DNA from: Rhinopomastus cyanomelas
Lineage: Eukaryota > Chordata > Aves > Bucerotiformes > Rhinopomastidae
Assembly (NCBI GenBank): GCA_013400115.1
Contig: VXBP01003656.1
Span: 63,105-127,104, forward strand
DNA length: 64,000 nt
Reading direction: 5' to 3'
In this document: positions 42,101 to 57,100 of the stretch, one piece after another
How the letters are laid out: each line of letters begins with the position of its first letter
How positions within the stretch are numbered: the first letter of the stretch is position 1
The notes under the pieces: model-generated
Database searches by the model: none
What the model was told of the DNA's origin: nothing
The model's input: the letters and a program-made list of their open reading frames with translations, nothing else
Program-made: the position numbers and the translations under genes

Positions 42101-45100
42101 ATAAAAGCAATGCAGGGGTTTAAATTCATACCTCACACTGTCCTATTCCCAGAAGAGCAGTGGCATGTCCGTACATGACTATTCCATAATGGATAAGATG
42201 AATACTCCACAGCTGCAAAAAGATTCAGATTATGGTAGTACCAAACACAAACCCACTAGTTACTTTGCTGGTAACTAGAATATCACTGTCACTGTGACTT
42301 GAAGATCTTCGTTGCAACAGAACTAGGAAATCTTTTCTCATCCTTCTTCCTACAGCATCTATTCAGATTTATGTTATAATCAGCATAAAAAGCGAAGATT
42401 AATGACTGTTGACAGCTGCTGATAACTACTGGTGGTAGCTGCAGATTAACTGTACTGCTGGTCATTTGGCACATATTTCAAAGTGATACATCCTGAAACT
42501 CTGCTTTTAGAAATGTTGTAATAACAAGCCTCACTATGCTGACTTCAGGCAGCACAGTGCATTTCTGCAAGTTTAGAATTGAGCAACATTTTAACCTTTA
42601 TTTTTTTAAAAAGAATGCCCCCCCCAACCCCAAACAACCTTTCTCAAACTTTTTCCTCCTAATAAGCAAGGTCATAATTCCAGGTGGATCCATCTGTTAC
42701 CTGCTTGGACAGTGCAGCAGCACACACTAAAATGGGAGCTTGAAACATGGCAATGCACGTGCACAAACACCATCACACAAAGCTTAATACTAGAGTACAA
42801 TAATTTAAAGAAATCTAGGACAATAGATGGGCCAATTGCCTGGATACGTACATACAGAATTTCACAGTATTTAGAGTTACGTGACCACAAGAACCAATAA
42901 ATTCTTTTTACCCTAAGTTATTATGAGTAAAGGTTAAGCTGAAAACAGCCACTAGTTTCTTATCAAATATTGTATTTGATAAGACTACCTTATAAGAATA
43001 CTGTTTTGGTAATTATTTTTAGATGGTATCTAGCAATGCATGTGTATGCTGAACATTACAAGAATACATCCAACGCTTTTTTTAACCTGTTCAGTTTTAA
43101 GTTCCTTGGCATACTCATCAAGGACTGGCATTGTAACAAACATCACAGGCAACAATTCCACCAAAACAGACATGCTGAAAAGAGTAAAACATGGTATTGA
43201 AACATACACTTCAATTACTCTAATACAATGTATCACTATTCTCGGTTTACCTTGAGCTCTGAAGGATCCGTAAGGCTCAACAATTGTGAAAAGGCTTGTG
43301 CAGCATTGTAATACTGCTTGTCCATCAAGGCTGTATAACCATCGTGAACAAGGGATCTAGCCTCTTCTAAGAACACAGTTAAATCCTCCTAAAATATTTA
43401 GGAAGACATTAATTCCAAAATAAAACAGTATTTTTCCTTATTTCATTGTTTTGTGAAGCAAGCAATCTATTTCCTAAAATACTTCTACAGAGAACTGCTA
43501 AATTTCTGTACTTACTACAGTTTTATCACAATTTCACTTCTAAAGCAGTACATCAAATACATTTTAAATTCAACTTCTAAAAACTTTAGATTTTAATGGA
43601 CCTACTGCTGCTACTCTCTTGAAAATCTAGGTTTTGTTCAAAGTTTACATAACCAGAAACCTTCAAGTTTTGGTCAAGCATCATTTTAATCCTTCTTACA
43701 CATCAAAGAAACCCTAGACATATGTGTATTCTAACTTCTATGCTTTATTTTTTTGAACAAACATTTTGAAAAGAACTGAGAACTACTGCCTTGCATCTAG
43801 ACTGTCTCTTTATATAGGTTACCAGTTACTGCTGAAAGGGTTCAGAAAACATTATTAGCCTTCCTCTACAGATACTTCCTAAGTCTGCAAGAATTTCCCT
43901 TGAACTGCTGAAATGCTAAAATAAAAATCAACTTTGGGAAGCAGTCATTGTGCCGGGGTAAAAGTAATATGACTGTTTAAGAAGGTCCTCCAACATCTAT
44001 CCTGCAAACATATGCAAAAACCAAAGAGCAACAAAAGAAGGTCCACATATTTATTTTAGGCCACTACCTTAAAGAATCAGAATTGTAGGGGTCGAAATGG
44101 ACCTTTGGATATCATCTAGTCCAACAACCTCACACAGGTATACAACCAGGCAGTTCTTTATTGTTTCCAGACAAAGAAACATCTCCACTACTCTGGGCAG
44201 CCTGTGCTAGGCCTGTTACTTTCATCATGGAAGATCTTTCTTATGTTAAGATTGAACCTTCCACGTTCCACTCTGTGCCCACTGCCCCACATCCTGTTGT
44301 AGGGCACCGCCACGAAGAGACACTCCTGACACTCACCATTTTTGAATCTCATCCAGTTTTTCTCTGCCCAACTCTCCAGCCTATCCAGGTTCACACTAGA
44401 TTAATTACCATATGAATTCATCTTCAATATGAAGCAATTCTACTTGACAAGCTTTTAGTTGTCCCTTTTCCACTCTCCCTCCATTTGTTAACATTTGGGC
44501 CTGGGATTCTGAAGACAGGCTTATGGACAGGGAAAATCTGAGACAACAGGAAGTTCTGGGAAGAATGAAACATAACTTCTAAGTTGACTGATCTTTTAAA
44601 AGTTGCTCTAAGGGCATACTTAACTGGATTCCTGTGAACTGAATTAGGTCTGTGACATACTAAATGTAAAGCATGTCCTGAATGTATTTTCTTAAGCATC
44701 TATGCATTTTGACTGTATTTCATCTTCATCCGTCAGCTGACCAGAAACAGCAACTATAAGAAAATACTCGTGATCTAATGGCAGTTATAAACAAAAAGTG
44801 GCAGGGACTATTACAAATTGACCCCAAAATGCAGAACTGAAGTAATGAAAAAAAATATTAAAACTTAGTTTAAACTCCTAGAACTAATGATATAAATTAA
44901 TGCTGTCAGAACATACATAGAACAGATTATATTAATTTAGTGTTCAGCTAAAGAAGTTCCATGACAAATGAAGGTGATTAAGCATACAAAAAACATTACT
45001 TTTGATACTAGTAATGCATTATCTTTACAAAAATAGGCATTTCAAAAGAAATAACAGGTCTTAAAGGCAGAATCTGCACCTTCGCCTGAATCCAGTTTTG

Positions 45101-48100
45101 TCTCAAGGTAACAAGAGAGATTTCTGGTATTTACTTCCCTAAAACAACAGAAAGGAAGTGATCAATTACTTCATTTTAGTAAAGCTTTTGATACTGTTTC
45201 CCACAGTATTCTCCTGGAGAAAATGGCTGGGTACCATGCTTTGCAGGGCAGAACACTGGCTGGAGGTCTCACCCCCAAGGAGTGGTGTTGAATGGAGTTA
45301 AATCCAGTTGGCAGCTATCACAAGTGGTGTCCCCCAGGGCTCAGTACTGCAGCCTGTTCTCTTTAACATCTTTAGAAATTATCTGGATTAGGGGATTGAG
45401 TGCACCCTCAGTATGTTTGCAGCTACCATCAGATTGGGCATGCGTATCAATCTGCTTGAAGGTAGGGAGGCTCTACAGAGAGATCTAGAATGCTGAAGCC
45501 ACACATTGAATATTGTGTTCACTACAAAAAAACCCACTAGGTGCACTGTAGTGTATCCAAACTAGAGCACAAGTCCTGTGAGGAGTAGCCGAGGGAACTG
45601 AGGGTTGTTTAACCTGATGAAAAGGAGGCTTGAGGGGTGACCTTATCGCTGTTTACCAGTACTTGAAAGGAAGTTGTTATTGAGGCGTGTGTTGTTCTCC
45701 TCTTTCAAATAAGAAGTGACAGGATAAGAGGAAATGGCCTCAAGTTACACCAGTAGAGGTTTAAATTAGATATTAGGAAATATTTCTTCACCAAAAAGGT
45801 TGTGAGGCAGTGGTGGAATCACCATCCCTGAAGTATTTAAAAGACATTTGGAAGTTGTGCCAAGTGATATGGTTTAGAGGCGACTTGGCAGTTCTGGGTT
45901 AATGGTTGGACTTGATGATTCTATGAATTAAGTACAACCCCATGATTTCTTTCTAGAACTCTGTAATAGTAATTATTCATTGCTGATAAGATCAGAGAAG
46001 AACTCTCCATTTATGAATTTTATCCTGTTTTCAGCCAGCTTTCAACAGAATGTTCTACAATTTTCAAATGTGCAGAAACACAGGAAAACATATTTGGGTA
46101 GAACTTCGGTGGTGTACTAAAAACCCCTGAATGAATTATTTCCAAATTCTGTAGCTTTTCTTACAGATTAAGACATGACAGCTACATTACTAACTTGTGC
46201 TTTTAGCAAAACTACTGTATCACTGCAGTAAGATTTGTTACAGTATTTTGCAGTGTGAGGTTTTAGAGGAGAGGAAGGAGGAGAATCAAAAGACTACTCG
46301 CCACAAGACAGTATAAAGCAATGTAATCACATTATCTTTGTCTCCTGATAAAAATCATGCTAAGCATGACATGTTCGATTTTTAAAAGAAATGATTTTGG
46401 ACTGTGTTACTATAAAGTGACAAATATTCATGCTTAAGGTCATATGCTAATGAATTTCCAGTTACCTCGTCCATGGTACAGAATTCACCTTGGTCAGTAT
46501 CACACTCTACCTTGAAATCAGGGTGATCTCTAAAAATAACAAGACAATGGTATGAGTTTGTACATGTCATTATACATGAAACAAAAATGTCTGCACTTTT
46601 ATAAACTGCATCATATTTGCCAGAGATTCTCAAGGCACACTTCCACGTTCACAGTAACACTATCAAGGATTACGATGCTATTCATAGAGTTGATCTTACG
46701 AAAGGGTGGGACAGGTGACTAGAGAACTTCCTTGTAACAAAGATAGCAGTATAAGAAGTTTCTTTTCCCTTCTCTGGTCTTCCAAAGAACAAGATCCTTT
46801 ATCCTAAACAACTTAAAATCAAATATATGTAGTGAGGGCAGGGAAAGCAGAGAGGAACAGAGCTGTTCTTCCCAGTTCTTTCTTTCCACTACTGCAGCAG
46901 AAATGCTATGCACAGCTAGCGAATGGAAAAAGGATAACGAAGAGGCAAAGTACCGCTTAATATTCTAAACTAAACCCTCTATGCTAAGATTGCTAGTTAA
47001 TGCTTGTTACTACTATACTGTCTTTTGTCTACAAACAACTACAGGACACTTTAAGGAGGACTTCGAGTCTTCAGTTCTGAGACCGACTTAATGTTTCCCT
47101 TTCAGCCTCTTTTCCAAGAAAATGTATTAAGTGTTAGAGAAGTTTTAAAGCTTATTTGGCACACAGAGTAGAACTATTGCAAAGATACCTTGAAAATAAA
47201 ATACAGCTAGAATTACATTCTGGTGTAAGGTGGAATGTAACAATTGGAAGAAGTTTCCTTTAACCTTTTGCCATAAGGCAAATACATTTTTTTGCTTCAG
47301 CTATAGTGTCACTTGCTGTTGGGCCACATGTTTAAAACAAGTTACTAAAATTACATCTTCATTCAGCAAAATTCAGCTGAGCTTCAGAAAATGTTTAGTT
47401 TTCAAGTAACAACTCAGGATTTTCATGAAAACTGGAATTTTGTGAAATTTAATCAAATCTCTAAACAGAAACTACATTCTGAAAAGCACATGTAAATGTA
47501 AATGTAAAATGTAAATAAAGCAATTAGCAAAGAGCAAGCAGCAAGTCAAAGATGCATTAATTCCTTTTTAAAGTCTTACACAAAAAACTCAAATAAATAA
47601 CAACTTCATAAATAAACAGAATTCCTTACTTAATCTTTTCAGAGCCAGCACCTTTGGGTTTCCCTCTTCCTTTGTTTTGATGGCTTTGGCCTGTAACAAG
47701 ACAAAGTATTTCAACAAAATTATCATCACCTAAGACAAAACAAAAAAGCACTAAAATCTCATTTTGCTTTATAAATAGCTCAAACACAATATCAAATACT
47801 AACACAACAAAAAACTTTTTCAAAAAGCTGCCTCTGAGTGTTACAGGATGAATTTAATATTTTTAAGTAGTACAAGATTTTATTAATAGCATAAACGAGA
47901 AAATACACTTCAATTAAAAAGAATCTTAAAATTTTGTAAGATACGATCTGACTCAATAACACACTAACAACCATTAAAGTGGACTCCTAGCAAAAAANNN
48001 NNNNNNNNNNNNNNNNNNNNNNNNNNAAAAAAAAAAAATCAGTATGTAACACAAAACCACAGATGATACTATTCACCATTAGATTACTATGGCTGTTGAC

Positions 48101-51100
48101 ATTTGACTACAAAAATTTTACAGTGTGCTACAGAGGTTAAGTTTGACTCATGCTAATCTTATAAATGTAAACACACACATGAGTCAGATTAAGATAAAAG
48201 TCCCCGATTACAGCATTAAAATATTTGACTCTGAAAACACTGGGTAACAAGCACAAGAAAGAATCTATCATTTGATGTCAGTTCATTTCCAACTCTGAAA
48301 CTTAACTGCAAAGACTTAACACAAAACTTTACTAATACACTTTACAACTTCAGTTCGGCTACAAGGATCTACAAACTACGCAAGCGATTCACCTGTAACA
48401 AGGAAGAAGAAAGCATGTTTTAATCCTTTATTGCAATTGGTCAAAACCAGGAAGCCATGCCATTAACTGCAAAATCATCTCACAATCATTTTCTGTGCAA
48501 TTCAAACACAACATCAGGAATCTGAACAGGCACACGCGTACACATGATTAAGTCAAGAAGTTTTTAATTTTCAAAAATTTTTAGACATTTACATGGCATT
48601 AATGACTCAACAGTGATAAACTCCACTTTGGGAAAGCTGCCTCCTAGTAACCAAACAATTAGAGAAGCAGAGTGAAAAAAAAGTAGCATTTCTGTCTAGA
48701 TTGCTAAGGAACCAGTGAGCAGCTGATGAGCTGTATTGCAGAACTGCTGTGCATCCCACAAGGGAAGTAGAAGGATTGCAGAACAGCAGCAATTTTTATG
48801 TTTGTTAAAGTGGAGGGATTTTATAAAGCTTACAGGAATGCCGCCTTCTGCCTCAGCTACCAGTTCCAAGAGGGGTAATTCCAGCTACAAACTTTCAAAA
48901 GCAGTTTAGAAGGCAACTGCGGATTCTCAATATTGGACACAATCACACAGGCTACATACAGTCCAGCACTTGGATTCACACTATTTGAGCAATGGAACAC
49001 AAACTTAAGGTATACTTACATAAATCAATACATATTGTTTGAGTTATTAAGCTTATGCTAAACTACCATAAAATCAAATATGAAAGGAGTCAGCAATTTT
49101 AAGTTCCAGTAACTACCTGTATTTAAAAAAAAAATAACGTTTTTAAGCCATGAAGGCTCAAGAGGACCTTAGAGCAGCCTTCCAGTACCTGAGGGGTCTA
49201 TAGAAAAGCTAGAGAGGGACTTTTTACAAGGCCATCTAGGGGGAATGGTTTCACATTAAAGAGGGTAGATTTAGAATGGATCTTAGGAAGAAATTCCTCA
49301 CAATGAGAGTAGTGAGTTTCTGGAACAGGCTGCCCAGGGAACACTTGCCCTGCAAGTGTTCAAGGTCAGGTTGGATGGGGCTCTGGGCAACCTGATCTAG
49401 ACAATCTCCAACTTCCCTTCCAACCTAAGCCATTCTATGATTATTTAATGATAATCCGAAGTATTTTATATCATTAACTACAGATACTGAAACACAGTGG
49501 TTATTAAAAAACCCCACAAATCTACCCATCTGAGTAATCTCACTCAAGTCAGTGGGATGTCTTACACTAATTTCCCACATTAAATCATATGTATCTACAA
49601 TCCACACCTTGTGCCACAAGTAAATCTTCATTTAAAACAACTGAATGACATAAATTTTAAATTAATCAGGACAAAAAACAAGCCTCATGAGGCAGAATAC
49701 ATTTGGAATTTTTTTCATGAATCTGTTCTTGAAATCTCGCACAGGAATCTGTGTGGGACACAGGTGTCTCTTGAAACAGTATACAGGTTCCTTTCCCTTA
49801 AGAACCAATCAATCATACAAAAGAATCTTACTGAAGATAAAGGAATAGAAGCCTTCCCTCCCACCATCAAAAGAAAGAATTAATCAGCACTGTTTTTTCA
49901 TATCAGAAAAATTTTCTACAAAAACTGCTACTGCCACAAACCACCCAAGTGAAAAAGATCATACTTTAAGATTTTTGTAAAATACTTCTAAAAGTAACCA
50001 GTAAATCCTGCTTAATTAGAGTTAAAATACTAATGGAAACATACTGACAGCAAACATGATTCACTTACCCCACAAACATTTTACAATATTAGTAGAAGCA
50101 GTATTGGCTTTGCTAGACATTCCAATTGAGAGCAAGCAAAGATATCTAACAGAAATGTACACATACTCAAAGCAGTAGCACATGCAGACAAAAGCTGAAA
50201 TTAGAAAGGACAGAAACTTTAAGATGCGATACAGTGGCATAAAGTTCCTTTACGCTGAATCTCCTGCAAGTCTCAAGCCTGAGCAAAGGCTAAGAAAAAT
50301 GAAACCTTTTCTGCCCTACCCACGCTAACCTATCCATTCAGACGGTACCTCCTCCTTTTAAATGAAAGCCAAATCAAACATTATTTCTACATCAGAGTAC
50401 TGACACAATGAGGGGGAGTGGAGAAGGAAGAACAGAAAAGAAATCCCCCATGGAAACAGCGCAGATGTTTTTGAAAAAATACACTGAATGTTCTATAGTC
50501 CCAAGATCTCGCTGGTCAAGAATTTTCAGTTCACTTCCACAGTCAGCCTGTCATCCCTCTCCTCAACCTCTCTAAAACCCAGCTATATTTTTTGACACCC
50601 TACCCCCTCACCAACATCAACAGCCCAAACATACAGCAGACACTTCATCACTACTGGCAGCATAAACAGCCAACATCCTGCCTGCCCCCTCTCCACAAGC
50701 GGGTTTATCCATGAGAAGTGATTCTCACAAATCCCACTACTGCTGATGGGGCCAAGGTGCAGCACAACTCTTACCTACATTCACAAGGCATTTATGCAAT
50801 TGGGTGGGGGGGGGGGGAGAAGGGAGTATTCCTGGCAGNCACTGGAGTCAGACAATTGTAGTTGTGTTCACAATAGGTGACTGAGTGAGTGTCCACACTG
50901 GCAGCATTGCTGCTTATCTAAAGGTTTGGCTTAGACTACGTCAGACTCTGTAACTCCTCAAACCCCATTTTGTTGCTCAGGAAAACGTCTGGATTCACTC
51001 ACTTTGCCGGAGATTTCCTGTGGCCTCTGTGCATCTCACAGCCTGCTCCTTCACACCATCTACATGTTGTTCCTGAAAACCTACTTGTTTTCCACAGCTT

Positions 51101-54100
51101 GGCTTCCCCTTTCTTAAATGCTTCCCCTATTATGCTCTCTGCATTAAGTTCCTTCAATGCTTTATATCTATGGGGGTTTTTTTTATTATCCTATCACATA
51201 ACATCTTTTCAACAAATTACAATCAAATTTTGTATTGCTCTGCAGTTTGGCACCTATTCAGCTAAGTACTAAAGTATTCACAGTCAAAAGAACAGTACAA
51301 CTGGGCACCAAGGACTTCAGACTGTTTGCATAGTCAGCACTGGAAGTAAACACTGCCTTGGGGGGGTCACAACCTGAAAAAGAGTGAGCATGCAGGTGGT
51401 CCAGATCCCGAAGTATTCCAGACAAACATGATAAGGAAAAACTCTGAATGTCAGGGAAGTATGCTCTCTTGGCTGCACTGCACTGTAGGAGTTCTCTCCA
51501 TTTAAAAAAAAAAAAAAAAAAATCACCCCAACCCCCAATCCTTTTATTGAATAAAAAACGCAAGCAAACATGAACAACATATTACACCAACTTACACCTT
51601 ATGAAGTCTGTATCTAAAATTCCACTCGGACAAATACTTTGCACACTACACCCTGTCTAGCTGCAGGATTATTAAGATCCACAGAGAACTTTTAGTGATT
51701 AGAAATTAACTATGAATATTGAAACTAGCCACACACTTCTCCTAAAATTTAGATCCTTCTATATCCTGTGCCTATGTCAGGAGGAGGGAAATAATTTCTG
51801 GCTTGTGACTCTGCATTCCACTTTTTAGTTTCTGTTTCAATTCTGAATTCCTCCGTGTAAAGACGATTAAAACTCCAAAAACACAAAGGAAATCAGACAG
51901 AAATACAGAAGTATCGTATTTTCCTGTTAGTGTGCAGTTTCATAGAAGTGAAACATGATAGCTTATTTCTGTGCAAATAAGAGGAGATATACATTTGCTT
52001 ATAAATAAAGGCAACAGTAATGGAAAGAAGTGGCTGCAACTTGATAAATAGCAAAAACAAACTCACTTGGTGGGAACTCCAAAGACCGACTTTTGCTTTC
52101 TGTTCTTTGGATGTCAGTCACCTAATGATAAACACATTAGTTTGGTTTCAAGGAGATAAAAAACTAAACATCACTAACTCAATGTAAACGAAGAATCTAA
52201 TACACTAACACTTAAAAAAAGAAATCAGAGTGCCAGTACAGTTATGTCCCATATCAAAAGGTAAACAAAACAATTTCATTAATCAAAGCACATTTCATAC
52301 AGCAGAGTTGTTCAGGCTGAAAAAGACCTTTGTACACTGATATAGAGGAATCAGAACCTTGTCGTATAACAAGAATTTTTTTGTACATGTAACCTTTTTA
52401 GCTTTTAGAATGATTAAGTAATTTTTGGGAGGCAACGCTGCATTCACAGAGATAACGCTGGATTTCCAAAATGTAGCTCAGTTGCACAAAACTAACCATT
52501 TGACTGAGGTTTAAGATAACCGAGCCGTGCTTTGGCCTTGCTAAGCTTGGGGCCTCAGACAACAGTATCTTGGGGTCCCCCAACAGCAGCCTTGAGCTTG
52601 CCAGATGTCTTGCAACAAAATTCTTTGCACGCATCAAGAAAGAAGAATAAAGAATTCACTATGAGATGTTCCACTCCACCTTGAGAGACATTACTATGCA
52701 TGCTCTACCTGGGAAGAGTTTAGGTATATGACTTATTGGAACTAATTTATATAATCCTGCCTTTTCTAAGAAACCTAATGAATATGCATAACTAACCTGT
52801 ATAAAAAGATGTGTATCATAAATTAACGCCACATATGATTTGGAGAAAAAACCCCTGTGTGCCCAGTGCTGCAACAAGAAGAATGCTTGGCCTAACATTC
52901 GCTGTTAGTGAATTTCTTTGTTTCATACACTTAACTGTTTTTCCCCTGGAATTCACATAATTTCTCACGATCTCTTACTCTGACAAACACTTGCCTTTTC
53001 AAAGTAATATCCAAAAGGGAGGTGAACTTTCATGCCTACATTATGAAGATTCTTACAGCATAAAAGCAGATTAAAGTTTTCCTAAAGCAGTCAAAAATCT
53101 TTAAGCCCTTCACCTGTGTTCTACAAGTAACTTTACTTTTTCCACAAGTTGTCACTTTTGCTTCCTTCCTTTAGCTCCCATATGTGGGTTTCATTTTCCC
53201 CACTAATGCACAATCTTCTTTTGCTACCCTGCCCTCTCGCAAATTCTGGAAACAGTTGTTTTGTTTCCACATGTGCTAAACTGTTGTTAAAATGTTTTGA
53301 CCTTGCTAGTAGATTCATACTAATCACTTTGTTTTCTACATTAGATAGCTTATTTATAACACACCTTACGGGATAAATATAATGAACTATTTACTCATTA
53401 TCTTCCAGTAACGATGGTAAAGAAAACCAGAAAGAGGCACAAGCGTTTCTTTAATAACTGCTGTAGGAAAGAATAAATTCAGTTTGCTTGTAGACAGTTC
53501 ATTATTGTATTTCTAATTCCTGCTGTTAACAGCAGAACTGCCACGGACTATGTATGTAGCAAAGCAAACCGATCCGGAAAACGGCAGCACTGGAATGGTT
53601 TACAGGTTCCCTGTGACACTGGCCGTGAGATTGGCACTGAGTCAGCAACAGCCTTGACATTCCACTAACACGCAGTAACAAAAACCAGCTGAATTATGCT
53701 CAGCACCAACAAAATCTTTCTCCATTTTTGGGTATGTATTTGCTTTTTAATGCATCAACACATTTGTACTGGTTTTGACCCGAACAGCGTTTCCCTGATA
53801 GCAGCTATATAGCTTATCACGGAATGGTTTAGATTGGAAGGAACTTAAACACCATTTACTTCCAACCCCCTGCACCATGGGCAGGGACACCTTCCACCAG
53901 ACCACAGTGCTCAGAGCTCCATCCAAAACAGCCTTCAATATTTGCAGGGACAGGGCATGCAGTAACAACCCACCCCTGTAACCAGGGGGGCCTCCGAGGG
54001 GCTAGCCGAGTCAACGACATGCACACCAATATGGTTAAGGTGCCGAGCTCGTTTATTCCCGTAACCGCCTTGCTTATATACAGTCATGCTCTGTCCATGC

Positions 54101-57100
54101 GGCACTGAGGTTACACTCATTGGGTACATGGCCTTTGTCACGCGTAGCTGTCCTCTAGCCTATTGGCCATCATCGACAAACTACCTGATCGGACGGCCCC
54201 TCCAGCTTTCCCAAACACGGCCCCATTCTCTGATTCCCACAATCTAGTTAACATTCCTCTATAATTGGTTTGCTCGCTTATCATCCTTGCTGAGGCCTCC
54301 AAGGCCATTCTCAGAGGCACCTGGCAGCTATTCTTGGCTCAGTGCTGGGTTGTCCAGAGCACTGCTCAGCGCTAGCTCTGTTAGAAGTTCTTCTACACAC
54401 CCCCACAATGAAGAATTTCTTCCCAACACCTAAGTAAAATCAAATTCACCTCTCTCAATTTAAAGCTGTTACCTCTCATCCTGTAACAACATTCCCTAAT
54501 AAAGCATTCCTCCCAATTTTGCCTGCAAGGCCCCTTCAGGTACTGGAAGGCTGCTACCAGGTCACCCCAGTCTCTTCCTCTCCAGGCTGAGCAACTACAC
54601 CCTGGAGGTAGTTGCTCCAACCCTCTGGTCACCTTTGTGGCCCTTCTCAGGCCTACTCTAACAACAATTGCTGGCCACGATACTCCAGTGGGGATCTCAC
54701 CAGAGTGGAGCAGCAAAGGAGAATCAACTCCCTCAGCCTGCAGACCACTTTTCTTTAGACACAGCCCAGGGGGCAATGGGCATTTCTTCTCAGTTGCATG
54801 TAAGTACACATTGCGGGATCATACTCTGTGCTGTGTTTTGGACTTGTGATTAAAACAGAGCTGATAACACAGGGCTGTTTCAGCTGTCACTGAGCAGTGC
54901 TTTTACAGTGCGAAGGCCTTTTCTGTTTTCCACCCTGCCCTGCCAGCAGGTGAGCTGGGGGTGCACAAGAAGTTGAAAGGGGATGGTGCCAGGATAAATG
55001 ACCCAAAGTGATGAAAGGCTTATCACATACTGTATGATGTTCTGCACATGAATAAAAGCTAGGGGGAAAAAAAAAAAGGAGCAAGGGGTGAAACTTACGA
55101 GTTAGGGCATTTGTTTTCCCAAGTAAACACTATATTCAATGAATCTCTGCTTTTTTGGAAATGGCTATGCATCTGCCTGGAAGTAATGAATGAATTCTTT
55201 TTTGCAATGCTTGTGCATACAGCTTCTGCTTTGCCTATTAAACTGTCCTTATCTCATTCCATTAGTTTTCTCTCTTACACTTTGGATTTTTTCCCCTGTA
55301 CTGCTGAGGGGACTGAGCAAGAAGCTGTGTAGGGCTGAGTTGCTAGTCATGGATAAACCACAACAACCTAGTACATGGTTATACTTTCAATGTAGAATAA
55401 CCTTCTAAAACAGGACTGAAGGTTTTTTTTGGTGAGCCTTCACTAACACATATCCTTAGCTTAATGATTTCTCAGGAACCAAATTAACTCTATTAAGCTT
55501 CTGTCACACTCTTGGACTCACCCTAACTAACAGTAGTTTGCTTCTAGATCCCTAGAAGAAAGTAAAGACAGGCCTTGGTTATGACCAGGTCATAAACTTT
55601 ATTAACTCCAACCTGTTCTTTGAAAAAACACAGCAACAGGGTCACATGGAGAGCATGTTCATGTATGTGAACTTGGAAACAAAAACACCAGTGATGTGAT
55701 TAACTTCAGTAACAGAAAGGTTCTTCCAAAACTAATTTGGTCAAGGAACAAAGGTGGTTGTAGGTGCAAGGAGTATCATGCTTTCCTTTTACATTGCACG
55801 CACTCTAAGAGCCAATCACTTTATTCCATAAAACAACCTGGGTGTGCTTTTTTGTTTTTTACCTCCTAAGCTGGCAGCATGACAGTGATCTCCCCTTAAG
55901 TTGGAATGCTTCTCAGTATTACTCCTTGAGGTTGAGACCCCTTACGTACGGCAAATAAGCAGTACCACTAAGATTTTGTACTGGTGGCTGTATCACAACT
56001 ACCTCCTCTGTGCAGAGCAATAGACTGACCTTTACCATTGAACTTTGTTATGTCTCACTTCTGCATCGCCTTTGATAAAACCACTTTTGCTGATACTTGG
56101 CAGTCGTTTTTTAAGCAGTCTCCCCCACAACAGGTTTACTTTCTCTTGTAAGGCTTCCTCATCAGAAAAGTTAATAAAAATCATCTAGCAGAACATTTAT
56201 ACTTGCAAGCAGCCTTTGAAGTTGAAATAATGAACTGAAGGAGTTACAGAGGGCTACCAACAGAAGTCTATGTTGCAGTTGAGTATTATACTATACTTGA
56301 AATACACAAGCCAAATAGGTATTTAAGAACCACAAAAGCCTAGTTTTAAATACAATACAGTTCAGCATACTATTTAACTACTGTTTTTCACATGAGACAC
56401 ATCTGTTTACAGAGCATGAAAATAATTCTGAGTAATCACACAAATAACTTTACATCATAATATTGGTGCAAAAGAATGCTCCAGGATAGTAAAAACTCTA
56501 CATATATAGTAACTGCAGTAGGTACCACTGCAGTTAGCCTTCCACTTAACTCCAATACAACTGTACACATTAATTGAATCTGCTCCTCAAGCCAAAGAGA
56601 GGCCTTCCATCCAAGTGGACACTGATAGGCATAACTGATACACTCAATTATATCAGACATGGCTTCAGTCTCACTTTCAATAAACCCAAGAAGACCCATC
56701 TCCTCCTCACGTAGCCTCCACCTTCCACCATTCAAGCAACCATCTTCCACTTCCTTTCCAATACAAAGTTCTGGACATACATTTGGTAATTAAATATTAC
56801 TGGAAAAGAGGTCTTGGCTGAGAAATACCCAAGCGTTAAATAAGACATTCCAGGGTAATGACTAATCAACACACTGTTAATCCTGTAATGCCAGCTACAG
56901 CATGACTTACTCTGGCCTCATGTTTTTGATGACGACTGTGATACTTCAGATCAGATCGTGCTCTCTTTCTGTCTTTTTCTTTCTCTTCTTGAAATGTGAC
57001 TAGATGAGATTCTGAGGAACTGCAGTCTCTGATATGTAAAAAGAGAGAACCCTGGTTCTTTCAATGTTAATGTTTCTTCCCCATATTTATATAAGTATCA

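Larger units (their letters stand above)
47691..52066. other. TTC3 intron between exons 6 and 7
   Basis: 4.4 kb holding the small gap, the CR1 at 49152, a G13 run near 50806 and one ambiguous base at 50839. Open frames here have no recognisable product, and the phases of exons 6 and 7 match directly, so no missing exon is implied. Confidence 0.75.
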
